Source: JADLAT01 sp964348795
GTDB lineage: Bacteria; Pseudomonadota; Alphaproteobacteria; Micavibrionales; Micavibrionaceae
NCBI GenBank assembly: GCA_964348795.1
Contig: CAYGDY010000004.1
Coordinates: 56,402 to 120,401, forward strand
Direction: 5' to 3'
DNA: 64,000 bases
A program made the position numbers and the translations under genes. The notes beneath the pieces were generated by a model. It was not told the origin of the DNA. It made no database searches and saw only the letters and a list, made by a program, of their open reading frames with translations. Of the stretch, positions 1 through 8,863 are shown piece after piece. The first letter of the stretch is position 1, and the number at the start of each line of letters is the position of its first letter.

Positions 1-694
1 CCAGATCCTTGGCGATGTCTATCACTGTTTGCCGTGTAATTCCGTTCAAGAACCGGTCGGCAATCGGGGTGTGAAGCACGCCATCCCGCACGGCAAAGAA
101 ATTGGCCCCTGTGGATTCCGCCACAAAGCCTTCGTGGTCCAGCATCAGCGCATCGGTATAGCCCGCCTGTTTGACCTCGATCTTGACCATACAGCTCAGG
201 TTGTAGAGGGAGGCTGTCTTGGCCGCCGTGGGCGCGGTGTTGGGCGCGGGTTTGCGCCAGTCCGTGCTTTTGAGGGAAATGCCTTTTTCCTTGACGGCAG
301 GGTCAAAGTAACTGCCCCATTCCCATGCGGCCACGGCCATGTGGGTTTTGGTGCCCGTGACATCGATTCCCATCTGTTCCGCCCCGCGCCATGCGGCGGC
401 GCGCAGGTAGGCGTTCTCGAGTTTGTTGGCCTTGAGGACCTCCATTTTGATCCCATCAATTTCCTCGGCGGTATAGGGCATCTCCATACGGATGATGTGG
501 GCCGAAGCAATCAGGCGCTCGGAATGTGCCCGATTTTTGAAAATCCGGCCATTATAGGCGCGCTCGCCCTCAAACACTTGAGTCCCGTAGTGCAGGGCAT
601 GGGTCAGGTAATGCACCTTGGCCTCGCGCCAGGGAAGCATCTTGCCATCCATCCAGATTATGCCATCACGATCGTCAAAAGGAATTGTTGCCAT
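1..694 (-). CDS. ilvE: Branched-chain amino acid aminotransferase, C-terminal end outside the window
   Basis: This class IV PLP enzyme carries out the last transamination in Ile, Leu and Val synthesis and the reverse step in their breakdown. The reading frame starts at ATG 694 (MATIPFDDRDG) behind an AGAAGAA-type ribosome site and runs off the left edge, so about 231 residues are visible. Family marks are HALHYGTQVFEGERAY near residue 35, the PLP lysine in PTAAKTASLYN, FVAESTGANFF, and LNGITRQTV near the cut edge. It is transcribed away from the response regulator gene at 809, so the 114-bp gap probably holds both promoters. Family assignment is secure. Confidence 0.95.
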   Translation of the reverse strand, partial: MATIPFDDRDGIIWMDGKMLPWREAKVHYLTHALHYGTQVFEGERAYNGRIFKNRAHSERLIASAHIIRMEMPYTAEEIDGIKMEVLKANKLENAYLRAAAWRGAEQMGIDVTGTKTHMAVAAWEWGSYFDPAVKEKGISLKSTDWRKPAPNTAPTAAKTASLYNLSCMVKIEVKQAGYTDALMLDHEGFVAESTGANFFAVRDGVLHTPIADRFLNGITRQTVIDIAKDL

Positions 695-808
695 GGGTCT
701 TGTTCTTCTTTATTTTTAAAATGTTATAGAGAGCATCTAGGTATAAGTCAAAAGCGCAGGTTTTGTAAACGGTTTCCTGCGTAAAAATGTGAAAGAGAGT
801 GTTGAAAC

Positions 809-1522
809 GTGCTTTTGAATACCCGCTTTGAATCCATGCCCCATGTGATGGTGGTGGATGACGATAACCGGATACGGGCTTTGCTGTCCCGCTATCTGGC
901 GGGGCAGGGGTTTGTGGTGCTGGAGGCGGCAGACGCACCGGAGGCGGAGGCGTTGCTGGAAAGTTTTGTGGTTGATATTCTGGTTGTGGATGTGATGATG
1001 CCGCGCAAGAGTGGTCTGGATTTTATACGGGACCTGCGGGCGCATTCGGTGGTGCCGGTGGTGCTGTTGACGGCGCGTGGCGAGGCGCAGGACCGGATCG
1101 GGGGGCTGGAGGCGGGCGCCGATGATTACCTGCCCAAGCCGTTTGAGCCCAGAGAGTTGCTGTTGCGTCTGCAGTCCATTTTGAAACGCTCCGTCTCGAA
1201 AATGGAAAGAACGCCAAGATACCGGATGGGACCTTGGGTCTTTGACCCGTCCGAGGACGCCCTGATGCAAGAAGAGGGCCCTGAATATTTGAAGCTGACA
1301 GCCATGGAGGGTGCCTTGCTGAGGGCTCTGACCCAGAGTTGTGGTGCGGTCGTGACCCGCATGGATCTGGCAAAGCGATGCCAGATGGACGATGCCGGCG
1401 AGCGTACCATTGACGTGCAGGTGACGCGCCTGCGCCGGAAGATCGAAGCCGATACCAAGAACCCGCGCTATCTCCAGACCCTGCGCGGGAAGGGATATAT
1501 CCTGCGGGCAGAGGAAATATAA
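809..1522 (+). CDS. OmpR-family response regulator
   Basis: This is a two-domain DNA-binding response regulator of 237 residues. The receiver domain has acidic residues 17-19 (VVDDD), phospho-acceptor Asp61 in LVVDVMMPRKSG, Thr88 and Lys110 (LPKPFEP). The C-terminal winged-helix effector ends in DVQVTRLRRKIEADTKNPRY and TLRGKGYIL. I use GTG 809 because GAAAGAGAG lies at good spacing upstream; ATG 836 (MPHVMVVDD) is an alternative. The stop overlaps the ATG of the next gene as TAATG, so the two are translationally coupled as a regulator-kinase pair. It resembles alphaproteobacterial OmpR/EnvZ-type systems; the signal and target genes are unknown. Confidence 0.93.
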   Translation: MLLNTRFESMPHVMVVDDDNRIRALLSRYLAGQGFVVLEAADAPEAEALLESFVVDILVVDVMMPRKSGLDFIRDLRAHSVVPVVLLTARGEAQDRIGGLEAGADDYLPKPFEPRELLLRLQSILKRSVSKMERTPRYRMGPWVFDPSEDALMQEEGPEYLKLTAMEGALLRALTQSCGAVVTRMDLAKRCQMDDAGERTIDVQVTRLRRKIEADTKNPRYLQTLRGKGYILRAEEI

Positions 1523-2862
1523 TGGCCCGTTTCATGTCTCTGAAGCGATTTTTGCCCCGAACCTTGCTGGGGCGTTCGCTGTTGATTTTGATTATTCCGG
1601 TGTTTTTGATACAGGTTTTTGCAACCTATATGTTTTTTGACCGCCACTGGAACCGCATGATGACCCGTCTGGCCTTTGCGATTTCGGGAGAAGTGGCGGT
1701 GGTGACGTCGGCTCTGCGCAATCCGGCGGAGCGTGGGCAGGCGGTGCGGGTCCTGCAAAATGTCCAGAATAATCTGGAGATCTTTGTGCGCTTTCGCCCC
1801 CTGAGCCGTCTGCCTGCGCAGAACAGGCCTTTGGAGGATGTGCATTTCTGGGAAATTTCAATGGCGGACCGTTTGCGCGCCGAATTATCGGCCCAGATCC
1901 CCGAGCCGTTCCTCATCGAAACGAACGCAGAAGGCGATAAAATTACGGTGCTGGTCCAGATGGTGGACGGGGTTTTGAGTGTGTCTTTCCCCGCCCGCCG
2001 GCTGTTTTCCTCTTCGGGCTATGTGTTTTTGTTCTGGATGTTCAGCGCGTCTTTTTTATTACTGGGTGTGGCGATTGTGTTTATGCGCAACCAGATCCGG
2101 CCTATCCGCAAGCTGGCGGTGGCGGCAGAGCGTTTCGGGAAGGGGCGCGACACCCCCTCTTTCAAGCCGGAAGGGGCGATCGAGGTCCGGCAGGCCGCTC
2201 TGGCCTTTCTGGAAATGCGCAGACGGATCCAGCGCCAGATCTCCCAAAGGACGGAGATGCTCGCCGGTGTTTCGCATGACCTGCGCACGCCGCTAACCCG
2301 CTTGCGGCTTCAGCTCGCGCTGTTGCCCGACACGCCCGATACGCAGGGGATGAAACAGGATGTGCTGGATATGGAGCGCATGATCGGCGGCTATCTGGAT
2401 TTTGTGCGGGGGGACGGCGAAGAACAGTTTGCTTCGGTGGTCCTGCACGACCTTCTGGAGAAGAGTGCCGAAAATCTGCGGCGGCAGGGCACGCCTGTTT
2501 CCATCGACATTCCGCCTGGTCTGCGCCTGATGGTACGACCCCTGGCGTTCGAGCGGGCGATGAACAATATTCTCGTGAATGCCGGACAATACGGAACGCA
2601 GGTGTGGGGATCTGTGGAGGCCGGACCCGACAAACTCGTGATCCGGATCGAAGATAATGGCCCGGGTCTTGCGCCGGAATTTTACGAAGCCGTCTTCAAG
2701 CCCTTCGTGCGTGTGGACTCCGCCCGAAATGCCGATACCGGCGGTGTCGGTCTGGGGCTGGCTATCGCGCTGGATATTATCCACGCCCACGGGGGGAACA
2801 TTACGCTGGGGCCAAGCACGGCACACGGCGGCCTGATGGTCACAATTCTTCTCCCCGTGTGA
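1522..2862 (+). CDS. EnvZ-like sensor histidine kinase
   Basis: This 446-residue membrane sensor kinase is the partner of the preceding OmpR-type regulator. Two membrane helices at about residues 15-38 and 163-187 bracket a short periplasmic region. A HAMP linker follows, then the dimerisation domain with phospho-acceptor His252 in GVSHDLRTPLTRLRLQL. The HATPase domain shows N-box NNILVNAGQYG, G1 DNGPGL and G2 GGVGLGLAIA. All catalytic boxes look intact, so autophosphorylation is expected. The FFDRHW motif after the first helix is typical of alphaproteobacterial EnvZ-like proteins. The sensed signal cannot be read from the sequence. Confidence 0.93.
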   Translation: MARFMSLKRFLPRTLLGRSLLILIIPVFLIQVFATYMFFDRHWNRMMTRLAFAISGEVAVVTSALRNPAERGQAVRVLQNVQNNLEIFVRFRPLSRLPAQNRPLEDVHFWEISMADRLRAELSAQIPEPFLIETNAEGDKITVLVQMVDGVLSVSFPARRLFSSSGYVFLFWMFSASFLLLGVAIVFMRNQIRPIRKLAVAAERFGKGRDTPSFKPEGAIEVRQAALAFLEMRRRIQRQISQRTEMLAGVSHDLRTPLTRLRLQLALLPDTPDTQGMKQDVLDMERMIGGYLDFVRGDGEEQFASVVLHDLLEKSAENLRRQGTPVSIDIPPGLRLMVRPLAFERAMNNILVNAGQYGTQVWGSVEAGPDKLVIRIEDNGPGLAPEFYEAVFKPFVRVDSARNADTGGVGLGLAIALDIIHAHGGNITLGPSTAHGGLMVTILLPV

Positions 2863-2877
2863 GCGGTGAACGAAATG

Positions 2878-3351
2878 TTACGCAGAGCGTTTCTTGCGGG
2901 GCTTTTCAACCGAGGCTTTCATCTCGGCAATGCTGGCCGATACGCGCTTGTGCAGGATTTTCGCTGACTCCTGTTGCGTGTAGTGCAGGATATTGGAGAG
3001 TTCCATCATCTCCTTGGCGCCCCGCTCGTACAGGCGCTGGATCATATCGGCGTTTTTGGAGAATTTGTCCTCCGGCGCGCCTTCCCCCAGAATATCGGTG
3101 GCCATGGCGCCGTTTTCGCTCAGGTTCTGCGAGAAGAGTTCGCGCTGGCGCAGGCCCACAGCCTGAAGGCCTTCAAAGGCCGTGCGCTGGGCATCTGAAA
3201 GCGCCTGCATGTTCTTTCGATTGATTTCCATCAAAGCGGTGAAATGAAACGGAAGGGGCTCCAGAGGCAGGGCGCTGGTCGGGTTCTCGAAAAGCGTCGA
3301 AAACATTTTGTTTGAAAACAGCGGTTTGAAGAGGGTCGTGGTATCAGCCAT
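2878..3351 (-). CDS. Phasin family protein
   Basis: Phasins are small amphipathic proteins that coat PHB granules. This 157-residue protein has the family pattern: an N-terminal part (FENPTSALPLEPLPF), then a helical core with INRKNMQALSDAQRTAFEGL and the repeated pattern around NADMIQRLYERGAKEMMEL, and a basic Lys/Arg tail. I choose ATG 3351 (MADTTTLF), preceded by AAAGGAT at good spacing; a TTG nine bases upstream is less likely. It is convergent with the sensor kinase (15-bp gap) and lies about 14 kb from the PhaR/PhaAB locus in the same window, which fits a granule role. Confidence 0.85.
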   Translation of the reverse strand: MADTTTLFKPLFSNKMFSTLFENPTSALPLEPLPFHFTALMEINRKNMQALSDAQRTAFEGLQAVGLRQRELFSQNLSENGAMATDILGEGAPEDKFSKNADMIQRLYERGAKEMMELSNILHYTQQESAKILHKRVSASIAEMKASVEKPRKKRSA

Positions 3352-3628
3352 GGAGCGCAATCCTTTTAAAAAGAGGTGTCAGTTCTTGGTTCTACGCAGA
3401 AAAACCCATCCTTGAAACAGGAAGATGGTGAGTCCTTATAGCAGAGAGTTTTCTCTTTCATCTGACTTATATCAAGGAATTTCTCACTTTTAGCGTATCT
3501 TTTACGGGTATACAACGCCTTTTTTAGAAACCTTGTTGTTATGGTTATTTTTTTGAAGTGTTTCAGGGCGTTCCATTCCGGTTCTCTTAGGGATTTCTTA
3601 AAGTTTTTTCTGCATCTTTGAGGGAAGA

Positions 3629-6190
3629 GTGTCTGCGTCCTTTTTCATGCCATTGTATATGGGAATGATCGTGCATAACCAGGAGACTGAAGACCAGAAA
3701 GTATTTTTAACGGGGGCGCCGGCATCGGGGCCGCCCGCTTTTGTCATGCGCCAGACCTTGTTTTTGATCATCGGGTTCGTGTTATGCGGGGGGGCGTTCG
3801 TCGCGTTGCAGACCTTTACAGGGACTGTTGTGCGGGACGAGCGGGCCCGCATGTCAGAACGTCTGGCCCACGAGATCAACGGGACTTTGGAAGAATACGA
3901 ACGGTCTTTGGATATCATCGTTAAAATCATAAAGGACGGCGGATCGGAGCAGACGTTGCAAGCGACTCCGGACTCCGGTCAGGCGGGGCTTTTTTACAAC
4001 GGATTTTCACAGGTGCTGTGGTTCTATCAAAAACCGCAACAGGGCTGGACGTTTGCAGAGTTTTTTCAAAGACCCGATAGCAAGCCCCTGAAGGCGGATG
4101 CCAAAAACCTGTCGTATTTTCTTGCGCAAGGGGCGCTCACTTTTTCCAAAGCCCGTATTGTCGAGGGGGTTGACGGATTTGAAGCACCGGCAGAAGGGGC
4201 TCTGGGTTCTGTCATCTCCTCCCCTTTTGTCGTGGTGCAGGCGGTGGAAACGGGCAAGCCTGAAAAAGGATTTCTTGTCGGTGTCATCACTTTGAATCAT
4301 GCTTTCGATCCGGCGTGGCTGACAGCGCACGAGACGTTTGAATTCTTGCACATCCATGAAATAGAGAAAAACAAGACGCTGTGGGCGCTGGAGAGACGCA
4401 CAGCGCCGGATAACGGGGCAGGGAATCCTTTCGATGTTTTTGCCGAGTACAGGTACGAGGTTCCCTTTGCCGGTAAAACACTGGTGATTTCAGACCGGAT
4501 GGCGGGTAACGCCACCGCGCATGTTTTGATGATATTGCCCTTCGTGGTGGTGGGGGCGGGTTGTGTTTTGGTGCTGGCGGTGTGGTTCTCGTTTGAGAAC
4601 AGGCGCAAGAGTGTCATTGTAGTGGCGCAAAAGAATTTTGAATTACAGGGCGAGCGGCTTGAAAAGGCGCGTCTTGATCGTGCCCTGAAAAACTCGGACA
4701 AGGAAAACCGTTCCGTGATCAATTCGATCAAGGATGCGGTATTCGAGGTTGACCGACACGGGCAGGTGGTGTTTTTAAACAGGGCCTGGTCTGTCTTGTC
4801 CGGCTTTGAAATTGTGCAGTCTCTCGGGCAGAATTTTATCAGAATGCTACACCCCAAGGATCAGGCGGAGATGAGCGATTTCTTTGCGGAGATGCTCGAA
4901 GGGACGCGGGAGATTATCCACAAACAGACCCAGATTTTAACAGAGAATGGCACCTTTCGGGCTGTCGAGCTGTATCTGTCTGTCATCAAAAAAGATGCGG
5001 AACGGGGTATTCGCTACATTGGAAGTATGAGCAACATGGAGGAGCGGCGGCGGGTTGAAAAGGCGCTGGGTGAGGTGGAGAAAAAATATCGCTCGATTGT
5101 GGAGCATGCGGCGGGCGGAATATACCAGCTGACTTCGGAGGGTCTGTATCTGAGTGCCAACCCCGCGATGGCCCGTATTTTAGGGTATGAGACGCCTGAA
5201 CAGCTTTTGCGGCTGGTGAAGAACTGCAACGAAAGTGTGTATGTGAATGCCTTCCAGCGTGAAGAGTTTTATCAGGATCTGGCGCAGAATGATGTGGTGC
5301 ATAACTATGAATTTCAGGTGCATCGGCGGGATGGCGCTGTCATATGGGTGAATGAAAATGCCAGAGCGGTCAAGGATGAAAATGGCAAGCTCCTGTTCGT
5401 GGAGGGGAGCATAGAGGATATTACGGAGCGCAAGGAATCCGATGCGGAAATCCGGCGCGCCAAGATCCAGTCGGATTTGGCAAACCGTGCGAAATCGGAA
5501 TTTTTATCCAATATGAGTCATGAACTCCGTACACCCCTGAACTCGATTATCGGGTTTTCTGAAATGATCAAGAATGAGGTCCTCGGGCCCATAGAGCAAA
5601 AAACCTATCAGGAATATGCCCGTGATATCCATGAGAGCGGACGCCGACTCCTGAAAGTGATCAACGAGATTTTGGACATTTCCAAGATCGAGGTGGGAGA
5701 ACGGCAACTCAACGAAGGCATTGTCAATATGGAACAGGTTGTGGGTGCTTCGCTGGATATGCTCTCCGTCAAGATATCCAACGCGCATCTGTCGGTGTCT
5801 CTTGCGCTGGAGGGTGTGCCGGAAGTTATAGGGGAAGAACTGGCCCTGAAGCAGATTGTCCTGAACCTGCTCTCGAACGCTGTGAAATTTACGCCCGAAG
5901 GCGGGCGGATTACCGTTTCAGCCCATGTCGGGAAAAACGGGCGTTTTCATTTTTCTGTGACAGATACAGGGATCGGACTGGATGAGTATGAAATCAAGAA
6001 GGCCCTGTCCCCCTTCGGCCAGATGGACAATGCCCTGAGCCGGAGCGGATCGGGTACGGGGCTGGGTCTGACACTTGTGGACGCGCTGGTGAAAATCCAT
6101 GGCGGGGAATTCGAGCTCTTTTCCCAGAAGGGGATCGGCACCACGGCCACGATGATTTTGCCGGCGGAGCGGGTTGTCAGAAAACGGTAG
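3629..6190 (+). CDS. PAS-containing hybrid-free sensor histidine kinase, PleC/DivJ-like core
   Basis: This 853-residue membrane kinase stands alone, with no response regulator beside it. A first membrane helix near residues 37-60 and a second near 298-323 enclose a periplasmic sensor of about 240 residues without a recognisable fold. Two cytoplasmic PAS domains follow (roughly 355-470 and 485-600), the second ending in VEGSIEDITERKESD. The HisKA domain carries His631 in SHELRTPLNSIIGFSEM, and the HATPase has NLLSNAVKFTPEGG, DTGIGLDEYE and GSGTGLGLTL. The core resembles PleC/DivJ-type alphaproteobacterial kinases. The start is uncertain: GTG 3629 is very close to AGGGAAGA, while ATG 3647 or 3665 is also possible. 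Confidence 0.88.
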   Translation: MSASFFMPLYMGMIVHNQETEDQKVFLTGAPASGPPAFVMRQTLFLIIGFVLCGGAFVALQTFTGTVVRDERARMSERLAHEINGTLEEYERSLDIIVKIIKDGGSEQTLQATPDSGQAGLFYNGFSQVLWFYQKPQQGWTFAEFFQRPDSKPLKADAKNLSYFLAQGALTFSKARIVEGVDGFEAPAEGALGSVISSPFVVVQAVETGKPEKGFLVGVITLNHAFDPAWLTAHETFEFLHIHEIEKNKTLWALERRTAPDNGAGNPFDVFAEYRYEVPFAGKTLVISDRMAGNATAHVLMILPFVVVGAGCVLVLAVWFSFENRRKSVIVVAQKNFELQGERLEKARLDRALKNSDKENRSVINSIKDAVFEVDRHGQVVFLNRAWSVLSGFEIVQSLGQNFIRMLHPKDQAEMSDFFAEMLEGTREIIHKQTQILTENGTFRAVELYLSVIKKDAERGIRYIGSMSNMEERRRVEKALGEVEKKYRSIVEHAAGGIYQLTSEGLYLSANPAMARILGYETPEQLLRLVKNCNESVYVNAFQREEFYQDLAQNDVVHNYEFQVHRRDGAVIWVNENARAVKDENGKLLFVEGSIEDITERKESDAEIRRAKIQSDLANRAKSEFLSNMSHELRTPLNSIIGFSEMIKNEVLGPIEQKTYQEYARDIHESGRRLLKVINEILDISKIEVGERQLNEGIVNMEQVVGASLDMLSVKISNAHLSVSLALEGVPEVIGEELALKQIVLNLLSNAVKFTPEGGRITVSAHVGKNGRFHFSVTDTGIGLDEYEIKKALSPFGQMDNALSRSGSGTGLGLTLVDALVKIHGGEFELFSQKGIGTTATMILPAERVVRKR

Positions 6191-6208
6191 CGGACTTTCG
6201 CCTCTCTC

Positions 6209-6823
6209 TCAAAAATCATCGTCCGTATAATGCAATACGCGCCGCGCCGTATCGAATGAAAATCCTGCGCGGGCCATACGGGAGAGGTCTTTTTGCGGTT
6301 CGGGTTCCCCGCGCGTCCTGAACGGGCCCAGCCTTTTTTTCTGTGCATGACGCAGGGCGGCCTGAAATTCGGCCTCCTGCGGGTCGGTGTGGGTTTCGGT
6401 GTCAAGCTGGCCCAATGTTTCCGTTGTCATCGGCGCCGGCACGCCCTTGACCAGCATTTTGACCTGAATGGCCCGTGCGGATTTTCCGCTCCGGCGCAGA
6501 CTGGTGATCTGGGCTTTGGCGTAGAGGGGATCGTTCAGCAGTCCGGCGCGCACGAAGGTTTCTATGAGTGTTTCAAGCAGGGCGTGGCATGTGGTTTCGT
6601 CCTGATCGGGATGGGCCGTGCAGGATTTGCGAATCTTGCGCCGCATGACCGTTCTGAAATGCGCGGTACTGGCTGAAAAGCGCTCCAGATAATACAGGCC
6701 TGCATTATGCAGGTAAGAGGCCGTAATTTTTTTTGGTATTTTTTCTGCTTTGCGCACCGGTTTTTTCGGGTGTGGGGCCCCTGTCGTCTTGTCATTCTGC
6801 CGGAACGGTTTATCTTGGCTCAT
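6209..6823 (-). CDS. recX: RecX-family regulatory protein
   Basis: RecX proteins bind RecA filaments and modulate recombination. The 204-residue protein begins MSQDKPFRQNDK at ATG 6823 and has the three-helix repeat pattern: a first unit with AGLYYLERFSASTAHFRTVM, then LIETFVRAGLLNDPLYAKAQITSLRRSGKSARAIQVKML, and a C-terminal unit ending LSRMARAGFSFDTARRVL. This is the alphaproteobacterial, divergent form. It is convergent with the PAS kinase (18-bp gap). It is divergent from the ABC permease, whose start lies only 27 bp away, so at least one promoter must overlap coding sequence. Family call is good; recA is not in the window. Confidence 0.85.
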   Translation of the reverse strand: MSQDKPFRQNDKTTGAPHPKKPVRKAEKIPKKITASYLHNAGLYYLERFSASTAHFRTVMRRKIRKSCTAHPDQDETTCHALLETLIETFVRAGLLNDPLYAKAQITSLRRSGKSARAIQVKMLVKGVPAPMTTETLGQLDTETHTDPQEAEFQAALRHAQKKRLGPFRTRGEPEPQKDLSRMARAGFSFDTARRVLHYTDDDF

Positions 6824-6850
6824 GACCACACTATAAGCGAGAACGCCCCC

Positions 6851-7642
6851 ATGATGCCAGAGCCTTTGAAAATCAAGACGATCAATACCATTGGTCTGTA
6901 TACACTCGTGCAACGGGAGGTCGGGCGCTTTTTGAATGTGTATCTCCAGACAATCGTTGCGCCTGTCGTGAGCACGGGGCTGTTTTACACCGTGTTTGCG
7001 CTGGCCTTTGGCGGGACGTCCCGCATGATTGGAAATCTGCCGTTTCTGGAGTTTCTGGCGCCTGGCCTTGTGATGATGACGATGGTGCAAAACGCCTTTG
7101 CCAACACATCGTCTTCCATCGTGATTTCAAAGGTGCAGGGCAATATTGTGGATATCCTGCTCCCGCCCTTGTCGAGTTTCGAGCTCTATGCCGGCTTTAC
7201 ACTGGGCGGAGTCCTTCGGGGGCTGGTCGTGGGAATTGTGACCGCCAGTGTCATGGCGCTGTTCGTGCCGATGCATATCCATGCACCGTTTTTGATTCTG
7301 GCTTATGCCCTGCTGGGGACGCTCCTGCTGGCTTCTGTCGGTGTGGCGGCGGGGATCTGGTCCGAAAAATTCGATCATATCGCCGCCGTGACAAACTTTA
7401 TTGTCACGCCCCTCACGTTTTTGTCGGGCACGTTTTATTCGGTGCGCCAGCTTCCGCCCTTTTGGGAGACTCTGGCGCATTATAACCCGTTTTTCTATAT
7501 GATCGACGGGTTTCGTTATGGATTCATCGGGCAGGCGGACGGGCACCCGTGGACGGGATTGCTGGTCTTGCTGGCCATGAACGCCGTGCTGGGATTGTTG
7601 ATTTTCAAAATGCTCGAAAGCGGATACAAAATCAAAAGTTAG
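6851..7642 (+). CDS. ABC-2 type transporter permease
   Basis: This is a 263-residue integral membrane subunit of an ABC-2 type exporter. After a short cytoplasmic start (MMPEPLKIKTINTIG) comes the usual amphipathic segment VQREVGRFLNVYLQTIV and about six membrane helices. Typical motifs are FLEFLAPGLVMMTM, the SSIVISKVQGNIVDILLPP loop, TPLTFLSGTFYSV before the last periplasmic loop, and NPFFYMIDGFRYGF. I take the ATG at 6851; reading further upstream would run into the divergent recX promoter and gene. No ATP-binding subunit sits next to it, so its partner must be encoded elsewhere. Substrate is unknown. Confidence 0.88.
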   Translation: MMPEPLKIKTINTIGLYTLVQREVGRFLNVYLQTIVAPVVSTGLFYTVFALAFGGTSRMIGNLPFLEFLAPGLVMMTMVQNAFANTSSSIVISKVQGNIVDILLPPLSSFELYAGFTLGGVLRGLVVGIVTASVMALFVPMHIHAPFLILAYALLGTLLLASVGVAAGIWSEKFDHIAAVTNFIVTPLTFLSGTFYSVRQLPPFWETLAHYNPFFYMIDGFRYGFIGQADGHPWTGLLVLLAMNAVLGLLIFKMLESGYKIKS

Positions 7643-7747
7643 ATTCCAAGCCTCAGAGTGACAAGGGTGCTTTATGGTTCTTCAGGAGTAGATATTTCTT
7701 GCGCTTTGGTGCCCTTGTTTAAACTGCCAAGGCACACACAGTCATAC

Positions 7748-7823
7748 GTCATCGCGAGGCCACGCATGTGGCTGTGGCGATCCAGAAAAGAACTGGATTG
7801 CTTCGCTGTGCTCGCGGGTGACG
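7748..7823. repeat. Dispersed intergenic palindromic repeat, family 1
   Basis: This unit begins GTCATCGCGAGG and ends in GGGTGACG, with internal GTGGCGATCCAG and CTGGATTGC arms that can pair. Close copies lie at 24758-24849, 37856-37949 and, inverted, 53975-54067. All copies are intergenic. The layout is that of a REP/MITE-like palindromic element; no coding capacity is seen. Confidence 0.75.
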
Positions 7824-7872
7824 AAAGAGGGGCGGGGATGACAGCACAACAGAACGATGATATTATTGCAAT

Positions 7873-8847
7873 ATGATCCAAGAACCCGCCAATATGAATA
7901 TGAATCCCTCTGATACAGACGATAATGTCGTCCAGCCCTTTCAGCTTGATGTGTCAGGTCTGCGCGGGCGCAGTGTGCGGCTGGGGTCCGTGCTGGAAGA
8001 GATTCTTGCGCCGCATGCCTATCCCCCGCCTGTTGCGCAACTGGTCGCCGAAACGATGCTTTTGGCCCTGTTGTTGTCTTCCATGCTGAAATTCGACGGG
8101 ATTTTTACCCTCCAGATCAAGGGAGACGGGCCGGTCTCCCTTCTGGTGGCCGATGTGACGTCTGACGGGCATGTGCGCGCCTGTGCCTCGTATGATACCG
8201 AGCGGCTCGCTTTCGCACTGGCGGACAAGGCGGACGGAGAATTGCGCAGTCCGGTTGAACGTTTTATCGGGGAAGGGTATTGCGCCTTTACCGTGGATCA
8301 GGATCGCGCAGGACACGGCATGCCCGAACGCTATCAGGGCGTTGTGGATGTGCGGGGGGAATCGCTCATGGCGTGTGTCCAGTATTATTTTACGCAGTCG
8401 GAGCAGATTGCGACGGCCATTACGATGGCGGTCGGGCGTGTGGAAGGCCAATGGCGGGCCGGCGGGATATTGTTGCAAATCATGCCGGAAACAGGCGGTG
8501 ATCTTGAAAAACGCCCCAAGGGTAATACGGAGGAAGATGACTGGCGGCGGGCGATGATCTTGATGGGCTCTTGCACGGAAGAGGAATTGCTGGCCCCTGA
8601 TTTGCATTCTAATATTCTGCTCGCGCGTCTGTTTCTGCAGGAAGGGGTGCGGGTCTTTTCGCAGATCCCCGTGATCAAGAAATGCCGGTGCAATGTGGAG
8701 CGGGTGGAAAATATTCTGAATCATATCTCGGTGGAGGACTTGACGGGCTATGCGCTGGACGGGAACATCATCATGAAATGCGAGTTTTGCAGTCATGAAT
8801 ATGTGTTCGGGCTGGCGGAGATTATAGAAGAGCGGGAGGCGGAGTGA
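7873..8847 (+). CDS. hslO: Redox-regulated chaperone Hsp33
   Basis: Hsp33 is a cytoplasmic holdase chaperone switched on by oxidation of a zinc-bound cysteine centre. The protein is 324 residues, slightly long because of an N-terminal tail before VQPFQLDVSGLRGRSVRLG. The core has LLLSSMLKFDGIFTLQIKGDGP, and the C-terminal redox switch has the four expected cysteines as CRC and CEFC. No strong ribosome site precedes ATG 7873; ATG 7894 or 7900 would shorten only the unconserved tail. It follows the ABC-2 permease in the same direction after 230 bp containing a repeat, and is convergent with trkH. Confidence 0.94.
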   Translation: MIQEPANMNMNPSDTDDNVVQPFQLDVSGLRGRSVRLGSVLEEILAPHAYPPPVAQLVAETMLLALLLSSMLKFDGIFTLQIKGDGPVSLLVADVTSDGHVRACASYDTERLAFALADKADGELRSPVERFIGEGYCAFTVDQDRAGHGMPERYQGVVDVRGESLMACVQYYFTQSEQIATAITMAVGRVEGQWRAGGILLQIMPETGGDLEKRPKGNTEEDDWRRAMILMGSCTEEELLAPDLHSNILLARLFLQEGVRVFSQIPVIKKCRCNVERVENILNHISVEDLTGYALDGNIIMKCEFCSHEYVFGLAEIIEEREAE

Positions 8848-8863
8848 ACGGGCCTTTTTGATT

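Noticed and set aside
2019..2862. Minus-strand and out-of-frame open frames inside kinase, asmA, ilvD and other GC-rich genes
   Set aside because: These are shadow frames produced by GC-rich codon use; they lack start signals and family motifs.
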